Assembly (NCBI GenBank): GCA_002352135.1
Contig: DEHW01000210.1
Coordinates: forward strand, 1 to 15,704
From: Lysobacterales bacterium UBA2790
Lineage (GTDB): Bacteria; Pseudomonadota; Gammaproteobacteria; Xanthomonadales; Xanthomonadaceae
Direction of reading: 5' to 3'
DNA: 15,704 nt
This document shows, in pieces, positions 5,980-14,019 of this stretch. The notes beneath the pieces are model-generated. The model saw only the letters and a program-made list of their open reading frames with translations, made no database searches and was not told where the DNA came from. Both the position numbers and the translations under genes were made by a program. Every line of letters begins with the position of its first letter. The stretch's first letter is position 1.

Positions 5980-8418
5980 ATGACGGACGACATTGCGCGC
6001 GGTGTCTGCCATCACTGCGGTGAAGCCCTGCCCGCGACGCCCGTCATCCGTATCGTCAAGGGCGAATCGCAGGCCTATTGCTGCACCGGCTGCGCAGGCG
6101 CGGCACAGTTCATCAGCGATGCCGGACTGAGCGATTATTACCAGCTGCGTGCCGAACAAGGCCAGCGGGTGGGCGAGGAGCCGACGGATTTCAGCGCGTT
6201 TGATCGCGATGACGTGCAGCGCGAGCACAGTCGCCAAGTCTCTCCCGAATGCCGTGAAATCACCCTGGTGGTGGAGGGCATGCGTTGCGCCGCGTGTTCG
6301 TGGCTGATCGACCGCGCGGTGTCCCAGATCGACGGCGTCGAAGAAGTTCAATCCAACGCGATGAGCGGTCGTGTCCAGGTCCGTTGGCAACCCGCCAAGA
6401 CACAGCTATCCGCAGCGCTGCAACGCTTGGCATCGCTGGGCTATACGCCACACCTCGCGCCAGGCGAAGCCCTCGAAAAAGCCCGCATCAAGGAACGCAA
6501 CACCCTGCTGATGCGCCTCGGCGTGGCGGGCATTGGTGCCCTGCAGACGATGATGTTCGCCGAAGCCCTGTATCTCGATACCGCTGGCGAAATGTCCGAT
6601 CCCACCCGTGATTTTTTCCGCTGGATCGCGTTTGCGGTCGCGGCACCGGTGGTTTTCTATTCCGGCTGGCCGTTTCTGGTCGGCATGTGGCGCGAACTGC
6701 AGCATCGGCGCTTCGGCATGGACACACTGGTCGCCAGCTCGGTCTTGCTGGCGTATATCGCGAGCCTCTACGAGACGCTTCGCGGTGGCCGCCACGTGTG
6801 GTTCGACGCGGCAGTGATGTTCGTGTTCCTGCTGCTGGCCGCGCGATACATCGAGCACATGGCGCGCCAGCGCGCCAACGCCGCCGTGGATGCACTGGCG
6901 CGCGCGCGTCCGGCACTGGCCTGGCGCGTACTGCCAGAGGGTGGCACCGAACAGGTGCCGGTCGCGCAACTACAGGCTGAGGACCATGTCCGCGTCGGTG
7001 TCGGCGAGATCATTCCCACTGATGGCGATCTGTTGGACGGCATCGGCGAAGTCGACGAAGCGCTGCTGTCTGGCGAATCGCGCCCCGTGGAGAAGCAGAT
7101 TGGCGACGCCCTGTTTGCTGGCAGCACGGTGCGCCGTGTGCCGTTGCAGATGCGGGTGACGCGCACCGGGCAGGACACGCGTCTGTCGCATCTGGTGCAG
7201 TTGGTCGAACGCGCGCAGAACAGTCGCCCCCGAATCGCCCAACTGGCCGACCGGATATCGGCTCACTTTGTCGCCGCACTCGCCGTCATCGCCCTTGGGG
7301 TCTACTGGGTCTGGAGTCTTTACACACCGGAGCGCGCGTTCGAAGTCGCCTTGGCCGTGCTGGTCGTCAGTTGTCCCTGCGCCCTGTCGCTGGCACTGCC
7401 TGCGGCGCTGGCGACGGCAGCGGGCGCGTTGACGCGCCTCGGCGCGTTGCCGCTCAAACCGGATGCGCTGACCGAGCTGGCCGAAGTCGATACGGTGATC
7501 TTCGACAAGACCGGCACCCTGACGCGCGGTCGCCCCGAAATTCGTGACACCCGGCTGTTGCCTGCTGCCTCCGCCCAGGGCTGGCAAGTCGCTGATGCAT
7601 GGCGGGTGGCTGCAGCGCTCGAGCGCGAGTCGGGCCATCCGCTGGCGCAGGCCTTTGCATTCATCGACAGTCCGGCTGCGGAACGGGTGCGCGTGGAACC
7701 GGGCGCAGGCGTCGAGGGACGCCTGGATGGCCGATCCTGGCGCCTGGGCAAACAGGCCTGGGCCTGTGGCCTGCACAGTCCGGGCAAGGACGACGATCAC
7801 GGCATCTGGCTGGGCGACGGTCAACGCGGCTGGGCGCGATTCGAGCTGCAGGACGCGCTGCGCGACGATGCCGCCGACGCCTTGGCACGTCTGCGTGCGC
7901 TGGGTCTGCAGATTGAAATTCTCAGCGGCGACGCGGCGCAGGCCGTCGAAGCGACCGCCAGCGAACTGGGCGTCAGTCTCTGGCACGCGCGCCAATCGCC
8001 CGAGGACAAACTCGCTTGGGTGCGACAACGTCAGTTCGAGGGGCATCGCGTAGCGATGCTGGGCGATGGCATCAACGACGCACCGGTGCTGGCGGGTGCC
8101 AACGTCTCCATCGCCTTGGGAGGAGGCGCGTCGATGGCGCATCGCGCGGCGGACCTGGTGCTGACCGCCGAATCGCTTTTGCGCGTCCCGGAATTGTTCG
8201 CTCTGGCTCGTCGCACGCGCCGCATCATTCGCGAAAATCTCGCCTGGGCCCTGGCCTACAACCTGCTTGCCCTGCCCTTCACGGCAATGGGCTGGGTCAC
8301 CCCGTGGATGGCGGCGCTGGGCATGGCATGCTCTTCATTGCTGGTCACCCTGAATGCGCTGCGCCTGAGTCGCACGATCTGGCAAGCCCCCGCCTCGACC
8401 AACAAGGATTCCCGATGA
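5980..8418 (+). CDS. ccoI: CcoI/FixI copper-exporting P-type ATPase for cbb3 oxidase
   Basis: P1B-type ATPase that delivers copper across the inner membrane for the CuB centre of cbb3 oxidase. The 812 residues contain, in order: an N-terminal cysteine-rich metal-binding domain (C10, C13, C34, C35, C38); a heavy-metal-associated domain with MRCAAC (C103, C106); membrane helices; the actuator motif SGES (364-367); the transmembrane SCPCAL motif (C465, C467); the phosphorylation site DKTGT (D509); SGHP (H553, P554); and GDGIND (D696, D700). The double N-terminal metal domain is typical of CcoI/FixI and distinguishes it from housekeeping CopA. ATG 5980 is preferred over ATG 5959 because AGGA lies 7 bp before it. 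The stop codon overlaps ccoS (ATGA). Confidence 0.94.
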   Translation: MTDDIARGVCHHCGEALPATPVIRIVKGESQAYCCTGCAGAAQFISDAGLSDYYQLRAEQGQRVGEEPTDFSAFDRDDVQREHSRQVSPECREITLVVEGMRCAACSWLIDRAVSQIDGVEEVQSNAMSGRVQVRWQPAKTQLSAALQRLASLGYTPHLAPGEALEKARIKERNTLLMRLGVAGIGALQTMMFAEALYLDTAGEMSDPTRDFFRWIAFAVAAPVVFYSGWPFLVGMWRELQHRRFGMDTLVASSVLLAYIASLYETLRGGRHVWFDAAVMFVFLLLAARYIEHMARQRANAAVDALARARPALAWRVLPEGGTEQVPVAQLQAEDHVRVGVGEIIPTDGDLLDGIGEVDEALLSGESRPVEKQIGDALFAGSTVRRVPLQMRVTRTGQDTRLSHLVQLVERAQNSRPRIAQLADRISAHFVAALAVIALGVYWVWSLYTPERAFEVALAVLVVSCPCALSLALPAALATAAGALTRLGALPLKPDALTELAEVDTVIFDKTGTLTRGRPEIRDTRLLPAASAQGWQVADAWRVAAALERESGHPLAQAFAFIDSPAAERVRVEPGAGVEGRLDGRSWRLGKQAWACGLHSPGKDDDHGIWLGDGQRGWARFELQDALRDDAADALARLRALGLQIEILSGDAAQAVEATASELGVSLWHARQSPEDKLAWVRQRQFEGHRVAMLGDGINDAPVLAGANVSIALGGGASMAHRAADLVLTAESLLRVPELFALARRTRRIIRENLAWALAYNLLALPFTAMGWVTPWMAALGMACSSLLVTLNALRLSRTIWQAPASTNKDSR

Positions 8419-8621
8419 GTGTGTTGATCTATCTGGTGCCGGTGAGCTTGATCCTGCTGGGTCTGGCGTTCTGGGCGTTCTGGTGGGCGGTCAAACGCGG
8501 GCAGTTCGACAACCTCGACACGCCGGCCATCGATATCCTCACCACCGATGAGCGCGAAGCCCCTCTGCGCGACCCGCGCCACAGCCCCGCCAGCAGCGAG
8601 TCGGCCCCGCATGCCGATTGA
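8415..8621 (+). CDS. ccoS: CcoS cbb3 oxidase maturation protein
   Basis: A 68-residue protein with one N-terminal membrane helix (about 4-25, LIYLVPVSLILLGLAFWAFW) followed by WAVKRGQFDNLDTPAIDIL. The GQFDNLDTPA stretch is the CcoS signature. CcoS is needed for cofactor (haem and copper) insertion into cbb3 oxidase. The ATG overlaps the ccoI stop (ATGA) and has AAGGA 6 bp upstream (8404-8408). The tail of about 30 residues after the motif is polar and not conserved. The gene ends 11 bp inside the next one. Confidence 0.93.
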   Translation: MSVLIYLVPVSLILLGLAFWAFWWAVKRGQFDNLDTPAIDILTTDEREAPLRDPRHSPASSESAPHAD

Positions 8622-9348
8622 TTGGCTCGCCGTCGGTGCCGCCTTGCTCAGCGGTCTGCTGGGCGGCGTGCATTGCGTGGCGATGTGTGGCGGCGTGGCG
8701 GCGGGTGTCGCGGTCGGCGCGCAGCCCCGCGACAAGCGCGAAGCACTGCGCGCTGCCATGCTCAGCAATCTCGGACGCGTGCTGGGCTATACCTTGGCCG
8801 GGCTGCTGGTCGGCGGCTTCGGCGCAGGCTTGATCCAGCTTTTCCGTCTCGACAGCCTGCTGTTTGGCATGCGCATGGCGGTTGGTTTGATGCTGATTCT
8901 GATCGCCCTGCGACTGATGTTGCCGGGTCGCGGCGGCAATCTGCTTGGCAAACCGGGCATCGTGCTTTGGCAAAAGATCGCCCCATTGCAGCGCCATCTG
9001 CTACCCGCCAACACCGCGACCCGACAACTCGCGCTCGGCATGCTCTGGGGATGGTTACCTTGCGGTTTGAGCCTCAGCCTGCTGACCGCAGCCTGGCTGA
9101 CCGCAAATGCGATGCAGGCGGGCTTGATGATGGCGGCCTTCGGCCTCGGTACGCTGCCATTGATGTTGCCGCTCACCTACAGCGGCGCACGTGCAGCACG
9201 CTGGCTCAGTCAAGGCCACACACGGCGCTGGGCCGCAGCCATTGTCCTGTTGGCCGGTGTGCTGACCATCGCCGCACCGTGGTTGGCCCACCTTCCGGCC
9301 TTGCATGGCGTGCTGCAACTTCTTGGCTGCGCGACCTTGCCACCTTGA
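8611..9348 (+). CDS. TauE/SafE (DsbD_2/UreH-like) membrane protein of the cco cluster
   Basis: An integral membrane protein of 245 residues with about six predicted helices, usually labelled a sulfite exporter TauE/SafE family protein. The first helix carries GGVHCVAMCGG (H21, C22, C26), a motif shared by DsbD_2/UreH-type proteins and a plausible metal or thiol site. A second conserved-looking element, GWLPCGLS, has a cysteine at about residue 151. A homologue of this type follows ccoS in several proteobacteria, including Pseudomonas, so a part in copper handling or oxidase maturation is likely. That role is inferred from position. ATG 8611 overlaps ccoS by 11 bp. A longer frame from 8548 would read back through ccoS and is less likely. 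Confidence 0.82.
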   Translation: MPIDWLAVGAALLSGLLGGVHCVAMCGGVAAGVAVGAQPRDKREALRAAMLSNLGRVLGYTLAGLLVGGFGAGLIQLFRLDSLLFGMRMAVGLMLILIALRLMLPGRGGNLLGKPGIVLWQKIAPLQRHLLPANTATRQLALGMLWGWLPCGLSLSLLTAAWLTANAMQAGLMMAAFGLGTLPLMLPLTYSGARAARWLSQGHTRRWAAAIVLLAGVLTIAAPWLAHLPALHGVLQLLGCATLPP

Positions 9349-10292
9349 GTACGCTGATCGTCGCCCCCCTGCAGCAAGGACTGCTGGACCTGACCCGACT
9401 GTGGCTGCGCAGTCTGAAGGTCGATGCACTACTGGCGTCGATTCCCGGTGCGCTGACGCTGCTGTGGATTGGGCATACCGACGTCGTCGCCGCACTGCAG
9501 GCGGTTGCGGACGCCTTTCAGATCCCTGATCCGCAAGGTCGCTCGGCACTTGGGGTGTTGGCGGCCCGCGTCGAACTGCCAGATGTGATCGCGATGGCGT
9601 TCTGCCTGCTGATCACCCTCGCTTGTCACACGGCCATCATCCGGCGGCAATGGCGGCAGTTGGATTCGACCGGCCTGCTCTGCGTCGAGGCGGGGTTGCC
9701 CGCAGGTGCGCGTGCGCTGCTCTCGACCGTGGTCGCCAGCCTGCTGTATCTGGCGCTGTGCTTTCTGAGCTTCAGCCCGACACCTTGGGTGATGCTGGAC
9801 CTGGCGTCGATGCAGATTCCACTGCTCATGAAAGTGTTGGCCGCTCTGCTGTTTCTGAGCGTGGCGGCGATCCCGACGATCTGGCTGTCCATCACCCTGC
9901 TGCCCATGCCCTATCTGGCTGCATTGCAAGGTACCTCGCCGATCCACCTACTGCCTCGCAGTGCGCGCTTGATGCGCGGACACTGGTGGATCAGCAGCCT
10001 GTATACCTCGATCCCCGGAACGATCTACGGCAGCATTCTGCTGCTGATCCCGTTTGTGGTTCTGATCGTGTCCTTCTGGTGGCTGGGTGGACTGCGTGTG
10101 GATGGCCCAGAGCTGGATCACCTGCACTGGCTGACCACCACGATCACCGCCTCGCGCTGGCTGCTTTGGCCCATGGATGCCCTGCTGCTGCCGATGATCC
10201 ATGCCAGTTGTCTGGTCGCACTGCGGCAGGCGCTCCCATCACAACGCATCCCGCCTCGCCCTACGACGCGCCCGCCCACATCGCCAATTTGA
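9345..10292 (+). CDS. Unrecognised multi-pass membrane protein (probable TTG start)
   Basis: I do not recognise this 315-residue protein. It has five or six hydrophobic segments (for example VIAMAFCLLITLACHTAII, LLSTVVASLLYLALCFLSF, VLAALLFLSVAAIPTIWLS and GSILLLIPFVVLIVSFWWLGG). The stretch PRSARLMRGHWWISSLY before the fifth helix recalls the SxxLxRGxW element of GPDPase-membrane/UPF0259-type proteins, a weak resemblance. The frame stays open far upstream over the preceding gene. TTG 9345 is the likely start: it shares bases with the preceding stop (TTGA), and no ATG or GTG follows before the first helix. No clear ribosome-binding site is seen, so translation may depend on coupling. It ends 32 bp inside the convergent gene. 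A role with the cco genes is possible but only by position. Confidence 0.7.
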   Translation: MSTLIVAPLQQGLLDLTRLWLRSLKVDALLASIPGALTLLWIGHTDVVAALQAVADAFQIPDPQGRSALGVLAARVELPDVIAMAFCLLITLACHTAIIRRQWRQLDSTGLLCVEAGLPAGARALLSTVVASLLYLALCFLSFSPTPWVMLDLASMQIPLLMKVLAALLFLSVAAIPTIWLSITLLPMPYLAALQGTSPIHLLPRSARLMRGHWWISSLYTSIPGTIYGSILLLIPFVVLIVSFWWLGGLRVDGPELDHLHWLTTTITASRWLLWPMDALLLPMIHASCLVALRQALPSQRIPPRPTTRPPTSPI

Positions 10293-10842
10293 CCAGCAGC
10301 GCGGCGACAAAGCCGCTCAGAAAGAACAGGTAGGACAGCCGCAAGTAGCGGTATTTGTGGCGCGCCAGATACACGCCAAGGCTGTAGAGGTCATGGCTTT
10401 GCGCCGCGTACACAGCGGCGTCACTGCGCATGCGTTGGGCGATTTCGCGCTGGAATCGATCTTGGTCAAGCTCGGCAAAGTGACCAAAAAACAGCACGTT
10501 GAATGCGCTCGGCAATGACGCTTCCGCGGAGGCCAGACGCAAAGGTCGATACTTCGGCAAGACCGCCAGCACGGCAAGAAACAAGGCCGCCAGCGTGAAC
10601 CCGGCAAGCACCAGGGCGGCATGCTTGAACTCCGGCGCCGCCAGCTCGCGCAGACTCAAGGTCAGTACGATGGAGGACACCGTGATCAGGATATTGGCCT
10701 TCATGTCGGCCATCGTGGACAACTGCACGTGGTGCTGCTGCGCCGTGCGCAACAGGTTGTCCGAGGTATTGCGGCCAGCGATGTCGGCAAAGTGCGTGAG
10801 ACCGATCGGGTCGCTGATCGGCGTGGTGGAATCCTGTGCCAT
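10261..10842 (-). CDS. Pycsar effector-like membrane protein (PycTM/DUF5706 family)
   Basis: The 193-residue product matches the family annotated as Pycsar system effector. It has an N-terminal soluble helix with NLLRTAQQHHVQLSTMADMK, the motif ADMKANILITVSSIVLTL that opens the first helix pair, and a second helix at about 80-95. A loop with NVLFFGHFAELDQDRFQ follows, then SHDLYSLGVYLARHKYRYLR leading into a last helix. In Pycsar, such proteins damage the membrane when a pyrimidine cyclase makes cCMP or cUMP. No cyclase or other defence gene is next to it here, so the function is unproven; most family members are simply called effector-like. It starts 2 bp after hutG stops, with AAGGA 6 bp upstream, so it is probably co-transcribed with it. 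Confidence 0.8.
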   Translation of the reverse strand: MAQDSTTPISDPIGLTHFADIAGRNTSDNLLRTAQQHHVQLSTMADMKANILITVSSIVLTLSLRELAAPEFKHAALVLAGFTLAALFLAVLAVLPKYRPLRLASAEASLPSAFNVLFFGHFAELDQDRFQREIAQRMRSDAAVYAAQSHDLYSLGVYLARHKYRYLRLSYLFFLSGFVAALLVKLAMWAGAS

Positions 10843-10844
10843 AC

Positions 10845-11651
10845 CTAGTCCTTGTATGAAATCGTCGCGAGCGCCACGGCCAGCAAGCGCTCCAGGGTGA
10901 CGCGCAAACGTCCGGCACGCAACGCGTCGTAACGCGCAGTCTGCTCGTCCATATAGGTCAGTTGGGCCAGTTCCAGTTGCACCGCGTGGATACCTTGCGC
11001 CGGTTGACCATAGTGCCGGGTGATGTAGCCGCCCTTGAAGCGAGCATCGATCACCCAACTGAACTCGGACTGCGTGCGCAGGCAATCGACCAATGCCTGT
11101 CGCAATGGCGTGCCGCAACTCGCGCCATCGGCGGTACCCAGATTGAGGTCGGGCAAACGCCCGGCGAACAGCATCGGTACTTCGCTGCGGATGGAGTGTG
11201 CTTCCCACAGCAGAACCTGCCCGTGCAACGCCTGCAGGCGCGCAAGCTCATCGCGCAGCGCGACGTGATACGGCTGCCAGTAGCGTTCACGGCGCGCTGC
11301 CACGGCTTGCGCGTCCGGTTCGCGACCGGCACGGTACAGCGGTTCTCCGGCAAAACTGAAGATCGGGCACAGCCCGGTTTCGACAAGTCCGGGATATAAC
11401 GCGCTGCCATCGGCGGGACGGTTGAGGTCAACCACATAACGGGAGTAACCCGGCACGAGCAGCGAGGCGCCCAGCGCTGCGGCAAAGTCGTACAGGGTGG
11501 AGATATGCCAGTCGGTATCCGGCACCTTGCGGGCACTGTCGCGGAAGTCTTCGCGCAAGTCCGCAGGAATCGCGGTGCCATCGTGCGGCATGCTGACCAG
11601 CAGCGGCAGACTGCCCTCGTGCAGCCGGAAAACCGGGGGTTCAGCGGGCAT
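10845..11651 (-). CDS. hutG: N-formylglutamate deformylase/amidohydrolase (HutG type)
   Basis: Hydrolyses N-formylglutamate to glutamate and formate, the last step of the longer histidine degradation route, in the cytoplasm. The 268 residues hold the family motifs in order: SMPHDGTAIP (H23), PDTDWH (44-49, with D47), SRYVVDLNRPAD at about 70-81 (with D75, N77, R78), then SALYPGLVE, and EAHSIRSEVP at about 150. Length agrees with the family (about 265). ATG 11651 has GGAGG 7 bp upstream; TTG 11657 is too close to that site. No other hut genes are in view, so the enzyme may act on other N-formyl amino acids. It sits 36 bp after the DadA-like gene. Confidence 0.88.
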   Translation of the reverse strand: MPAEPPVFRLHEGSLPLLVSMPHDGTAIPADLREDFRDSARKVPDTDWHISTLYDFAAALGASLLVPGYSRYVVDLNRPADGSALYPGLVETGLCPIFSFAGEPLYRAGREPDAQAVAARRERYWQPYHVALRDELARLQALHGQVLLWEAHSIRSEVPMLFAGRLPDLNLGTADGASCGTPLRQALVDCLRTQSEFSWVIDARFKGGYITRHYGQPAQGIHAVQLELAQLTYMDEQTARYDALRAGRLRVTLERLLAVALATISYKD

Positions 11652-11687
11652 GGACAATCCTCCGGGACAAAATAGCGGTGCGACAGC

Positions 11688-12953
11688 TCAGCGAGCAAAG
11701 CGCGCCGGATTGTAGGGCGCAGGATCAACGACCGGCACGCGGTCACAGATCAAGTCCGCCAACAGATGGCCGGTGACCGCCGACATGCTGACGCCCATCA
11801 TGCCGTGCCCGCAGGCCAACCACAGCCCACGCCGTCCCGGCACTGCGCCAAGCAGGGGCAGGTCGTCCCAGGTCATGGGCCGCCAGCCGAACCACTCCTC
11901 GCGCTTCTCTTCCCCCACCGGCACATGCAGATACTCGGCGGCACCACGCACCAGCGCATCCAGGCGAGTCCGATTGAGAGTGTCGTCGTAACCGCTGAAT
12001 TCCATCGTGCTGCCCAGCCGGAACCCGCTTTCCCAGGCGGTCACGCAGACCGAGCGCTCTTTCAGCACCAGCGGGCGACTCGGCACCAGGGCGGGGCGCG
12101 ACCAGGTGATCGAATACCCTTTACCTGGTTGGATCGGCAGGCGGACACCCAGTGCGCGGGCAAACATCGGCGACCATGCGCCGGTTGCGAACACCACATC
12201 CCGCGCTTCGCGGCTGCCTTGCGAGGTTTGCAGCGCGTGGATACGACTGCCTTCGGAAGACAGACTCCGTACTTCCACAGCGGTTTCGATCACGCCGCCC
12301 GCGGCTTCGACACAGCGCTGCAGTTCGGCCAGATAGCGATCCGGTCGCAAATGGCAGTCATCCGGAAACACGATTCCACCTGCCACACCGGACTTGAGCG
12401 CGGGCTCCTGCGATTCGAGTCGGCTGCCATCGATGGCTTCCGCCGCAATGCCGAGCGCCTGTAACGCAGGCAACTCCGCGACATAGTCCTGCAGCAGCTC
12501 GGCATCGCGAAACACATACGTCAGGCCACTTTGCGCGTAGTCGCATTGCATGCCTTCGCGCGCGATCAATTCGCGCAGCAGGCTTTGCGAGGCATTCAAC
12601 AAGCTCGCGCGATGACGCGTCGATGCGTGCCAATCGCGCGAATTGCAGCGCGCGGCGAAATGCAGCAGCCACCCCCATAGCGCCGGATCGAGCCGCGGAC
12701 GGATGTAGAGCGGGGCATCGGGCTTCAACATCCAGCGCAAGCCTTTGCTCAACACACCGGGTGCGGCCAGTGGTGGCGCATGACTCGGGGTCAGCGTGCC
12801 GCAGTTGCCATGCGATGCGCCGGCACCGATTTGGCTGCGTTCCAGAACGCGCACGGATCGTCCTGCACGCAGCAGCGCCAGGGCGACCGACAAGCCGATC
12901 ACGCCGCCGCCAATCACCAACACCTCATCGCGCTCTGTCGGGCCTGTCTGCAC
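11688..12953 (-). CDS. FAD-dependent D-amino-acid dehydrogenase-like oxidoreductase (DadA family)
   Basis: Flavoprotein of the DAAO/DadA family that oxidises an amino acid or amine, passing electrons to the respiratory chain. The 421 residues start with the FAD-binding motif VIGGGVIGLSVALALLRAG (G15, G17, G20). They then show GASHGNCGTLTPSHAPPLAAPG, typical of D-amino-acid and D-hydroxyproline dehydrogenases, and TGAWSP at the second nucleotide contact. They end with CGHGMMGVSMSAVTGHLLADLI. Substrate cannot be told from sequence. The start codon is GTG (12953), with GGGGA 6 bp upstream. It lies 15 bp after the traB-like gene and 36 bp before hutG, suggesting one operon in amino-acid breakdown. 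Confidence 0.82.
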   Translation of the reverse strand: MQTGPTERDEVLVIGGGVIGLSVALALLRAGRSVRVLERSQIGAGASHGNCGTLTPSHAPPLAAPGVLSKGLRWMLKPDAPLYIRPRLDPALWGWLLHFAARCNSRDWHASTRHRASLLNASQSLLRELIAREGMQCDYAQSGLTYVFRDAELLQDYVAELPALQALGIAAEAIDGSRLESQEPALKSGVAGGIVFPDDCHLRPDRYLAELQRCVEAAGGVIETAVEVRSLSSEGSRIHALQTSQGSREARDVVFATGAWSPMFARALGVRLPIQPGKGYSITWSRPALVPSRPLVLKERSVCVTAWESGFRLGSTMEFSGYDDTLNRTRLDALVRGAAEYLHVPVGEEKREEWFGWRPMTWDDLPLLGAVPGRRGLWLACGHGMMGVSMSAVTGHLLADLICDRVPVVDPAPYNPARFAR

Positions 12954-12968
12954 GAAGCTTCCCCAAAC

Positions 12969-13853
12969 TCAATCGATGGCTTGCACGCGTTCGACCGCCA
13001 GCCCTTGCTTCTGCAACAAGGAGACGAGGCCGCTGTCACCGAGCAAGTGCAGCGCACCGACGATCACCAGATGGTTCTGATCGGTCGCCAGCATGGTTTG
13101 CACTTGCGGCATCCATTTCTGATTGCGCTCATCGGCCAGCAAGCGCGCACTGACCGGCGTGTGTTCGTTCATTTCGCGCACCATTTCCTGCTCGACCGCC
13201 GTCGCATCGCCTGCCCGCCAGGCCTGATACAGGGTGTCGAACTTCTCGCGCATTTCGGCAGCGGGCTTGAGCGCCTCTTCGAGCGCATAGATCTGTTCGT
13301 CCATCGGTGCGCCTGCCAGCGCTGCCAACTGGTCGTCGATGGTCTCCAGTCCGCGCGTCGGCTTGTCATCCGCCTGCGCGCGCTGCATGAAGTGCATGTC
13401 CAGTCCGAGATTGGGATCGAAGCCCGCCTGCACCACCATCATCACCGACATGTTCAGGGCCAGATACCAGGGCTGCAGCGTGTCCGATCCTGCCACCGCT
13501 GCCTCACCGCCCATGAAGGCAGCGAGCTTCTGCTCGACCTCGTCCGGCAACACGCCGCGCAAGGTGCGGCCATCGCTGAACTGCGCGGCCTTCAGAAACT
13601 TGCCCTGCACGTCGGAATCCTGCATCGCCTCGGGTGGCAATTCGAACACCACGACGCCGGCATCGGCATAAGCCGCCTCGACCGAGGTATCCAGCGGATA
13701 GTCCTGCGCCTTCAGCATGTGGAAGGAACCCAGCAGATACACGCTGCTGTCGGCATCACTCAGCTTCCACAGCATCGGCACCGGCGGCTTGGCCGTCGCC
13801 ACGGTCGCGCTCAGCAACAAGGTCCACAGGGCCAGCAGGGGTCCGATACGCAT
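12969..13853 (-). CDS. TraB/GumN family protein, exported
   Basis: A 294-residue protein with an N-terminal signal segment (MRIGPLLALWTLLLSATVATA) and cleavage probably near residue 20. The mature part has the TraB/GumN elements: LLGSFHM (G42, H45), VVFEL with E71, LETIDDQ in the middle, and VIVGALHLLG near the end (G266, H269, G272). The paired GxxH motifs and acids suggest a metal-binding hydrolase fold; related to eukaryotic Tiki proteases. The biological role in bacteria is unclear. ATG 13853 has GGGAG 9 bp upstream; starting at 13925 would put 24 unlikely residues before the signal segment. It is first in the minus-strand run and divergent from the ABC exporter. Confidence 0.85.
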   Translation of the reverse strand: MRIGPLLALWTLLLSATVATAKPPVPMLWKLSDADSSVYLLGSFHMLKAQDYPLDTSVEAAYADAGVVVFELPPEAMQDSDVQGKFLKAAQFSDGRTLRGVLPDEVEQKLAAFMGGEAAVAGSDTLQPWYLALNMSVMMVVQAGFDPNLGLDMHFMQRAQADDKPTRGLETIDDQLAALAGAPMDEQIYALEEALKPAAEMREKFDTLYQAWRAGDATAVEQEMVREMNEHTPVSARLLADERNQKWMPQVQTMLATDQNHLVIVGALHLLGDSGLVSLLQKQGLAVERVQAID

Positions 13854-13912
13854 GCGTTTGATCTCCCGGATCGATGAGGTTCGACTTGTGCGCCGCATTG
13901 TCCGCGATGCCA

Positions 13913-13927
13913 GCGTGAAACTCACGC
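13913..13927. repeat. Perfect inverted repeat in the traB/ABC divergent region
   Basis: GCGTGA-AAC-TCACGC: six-base arms with a three-base centre, in the 166-bp gap between two divergent genes (13854-14019). It could be an operator half-site pair or a small hairpin. No T-tract follows, so a terminator is unlikely. Nothing else convincing is seen in this gap; neither strand has a clear sigma-70 promoter. Confidence 0.4.
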
Positions 13928-14019
13928 GACCACCCGCACATCACGGGCGCTTGAGTTTCCGGCATGCCACCGCCAATGTGAGTGCTTCGCGTCCACGCGC
14001 CCGACGAACTCCTTAGCCC

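Noticed and set aside
6970..8142. Long minus-strand open frame (390 codons) opposite ccoI
   Set aside because: Shadow of the ccoI frame, which carries all catalytic motifs. The antisense product has no recognisable domain.
8622..9344. Long upstream extension of the unrecognised membrane protein from 8622
   Set aside because: This stretch overlaps the well-supported TauE/SafE gene in another frame and is arginine-rich without hydrophobic segments, so the real start is near 9345.
10261..13853. A complete anti-phage defence system around the PycTM-like gene
   Set aside because: No nucleotide cyclase, nuclease, reverse transcriptase or other defence gene lies nearby; the neighbours are metabolic. 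Only the single gene resembles a defence effector.
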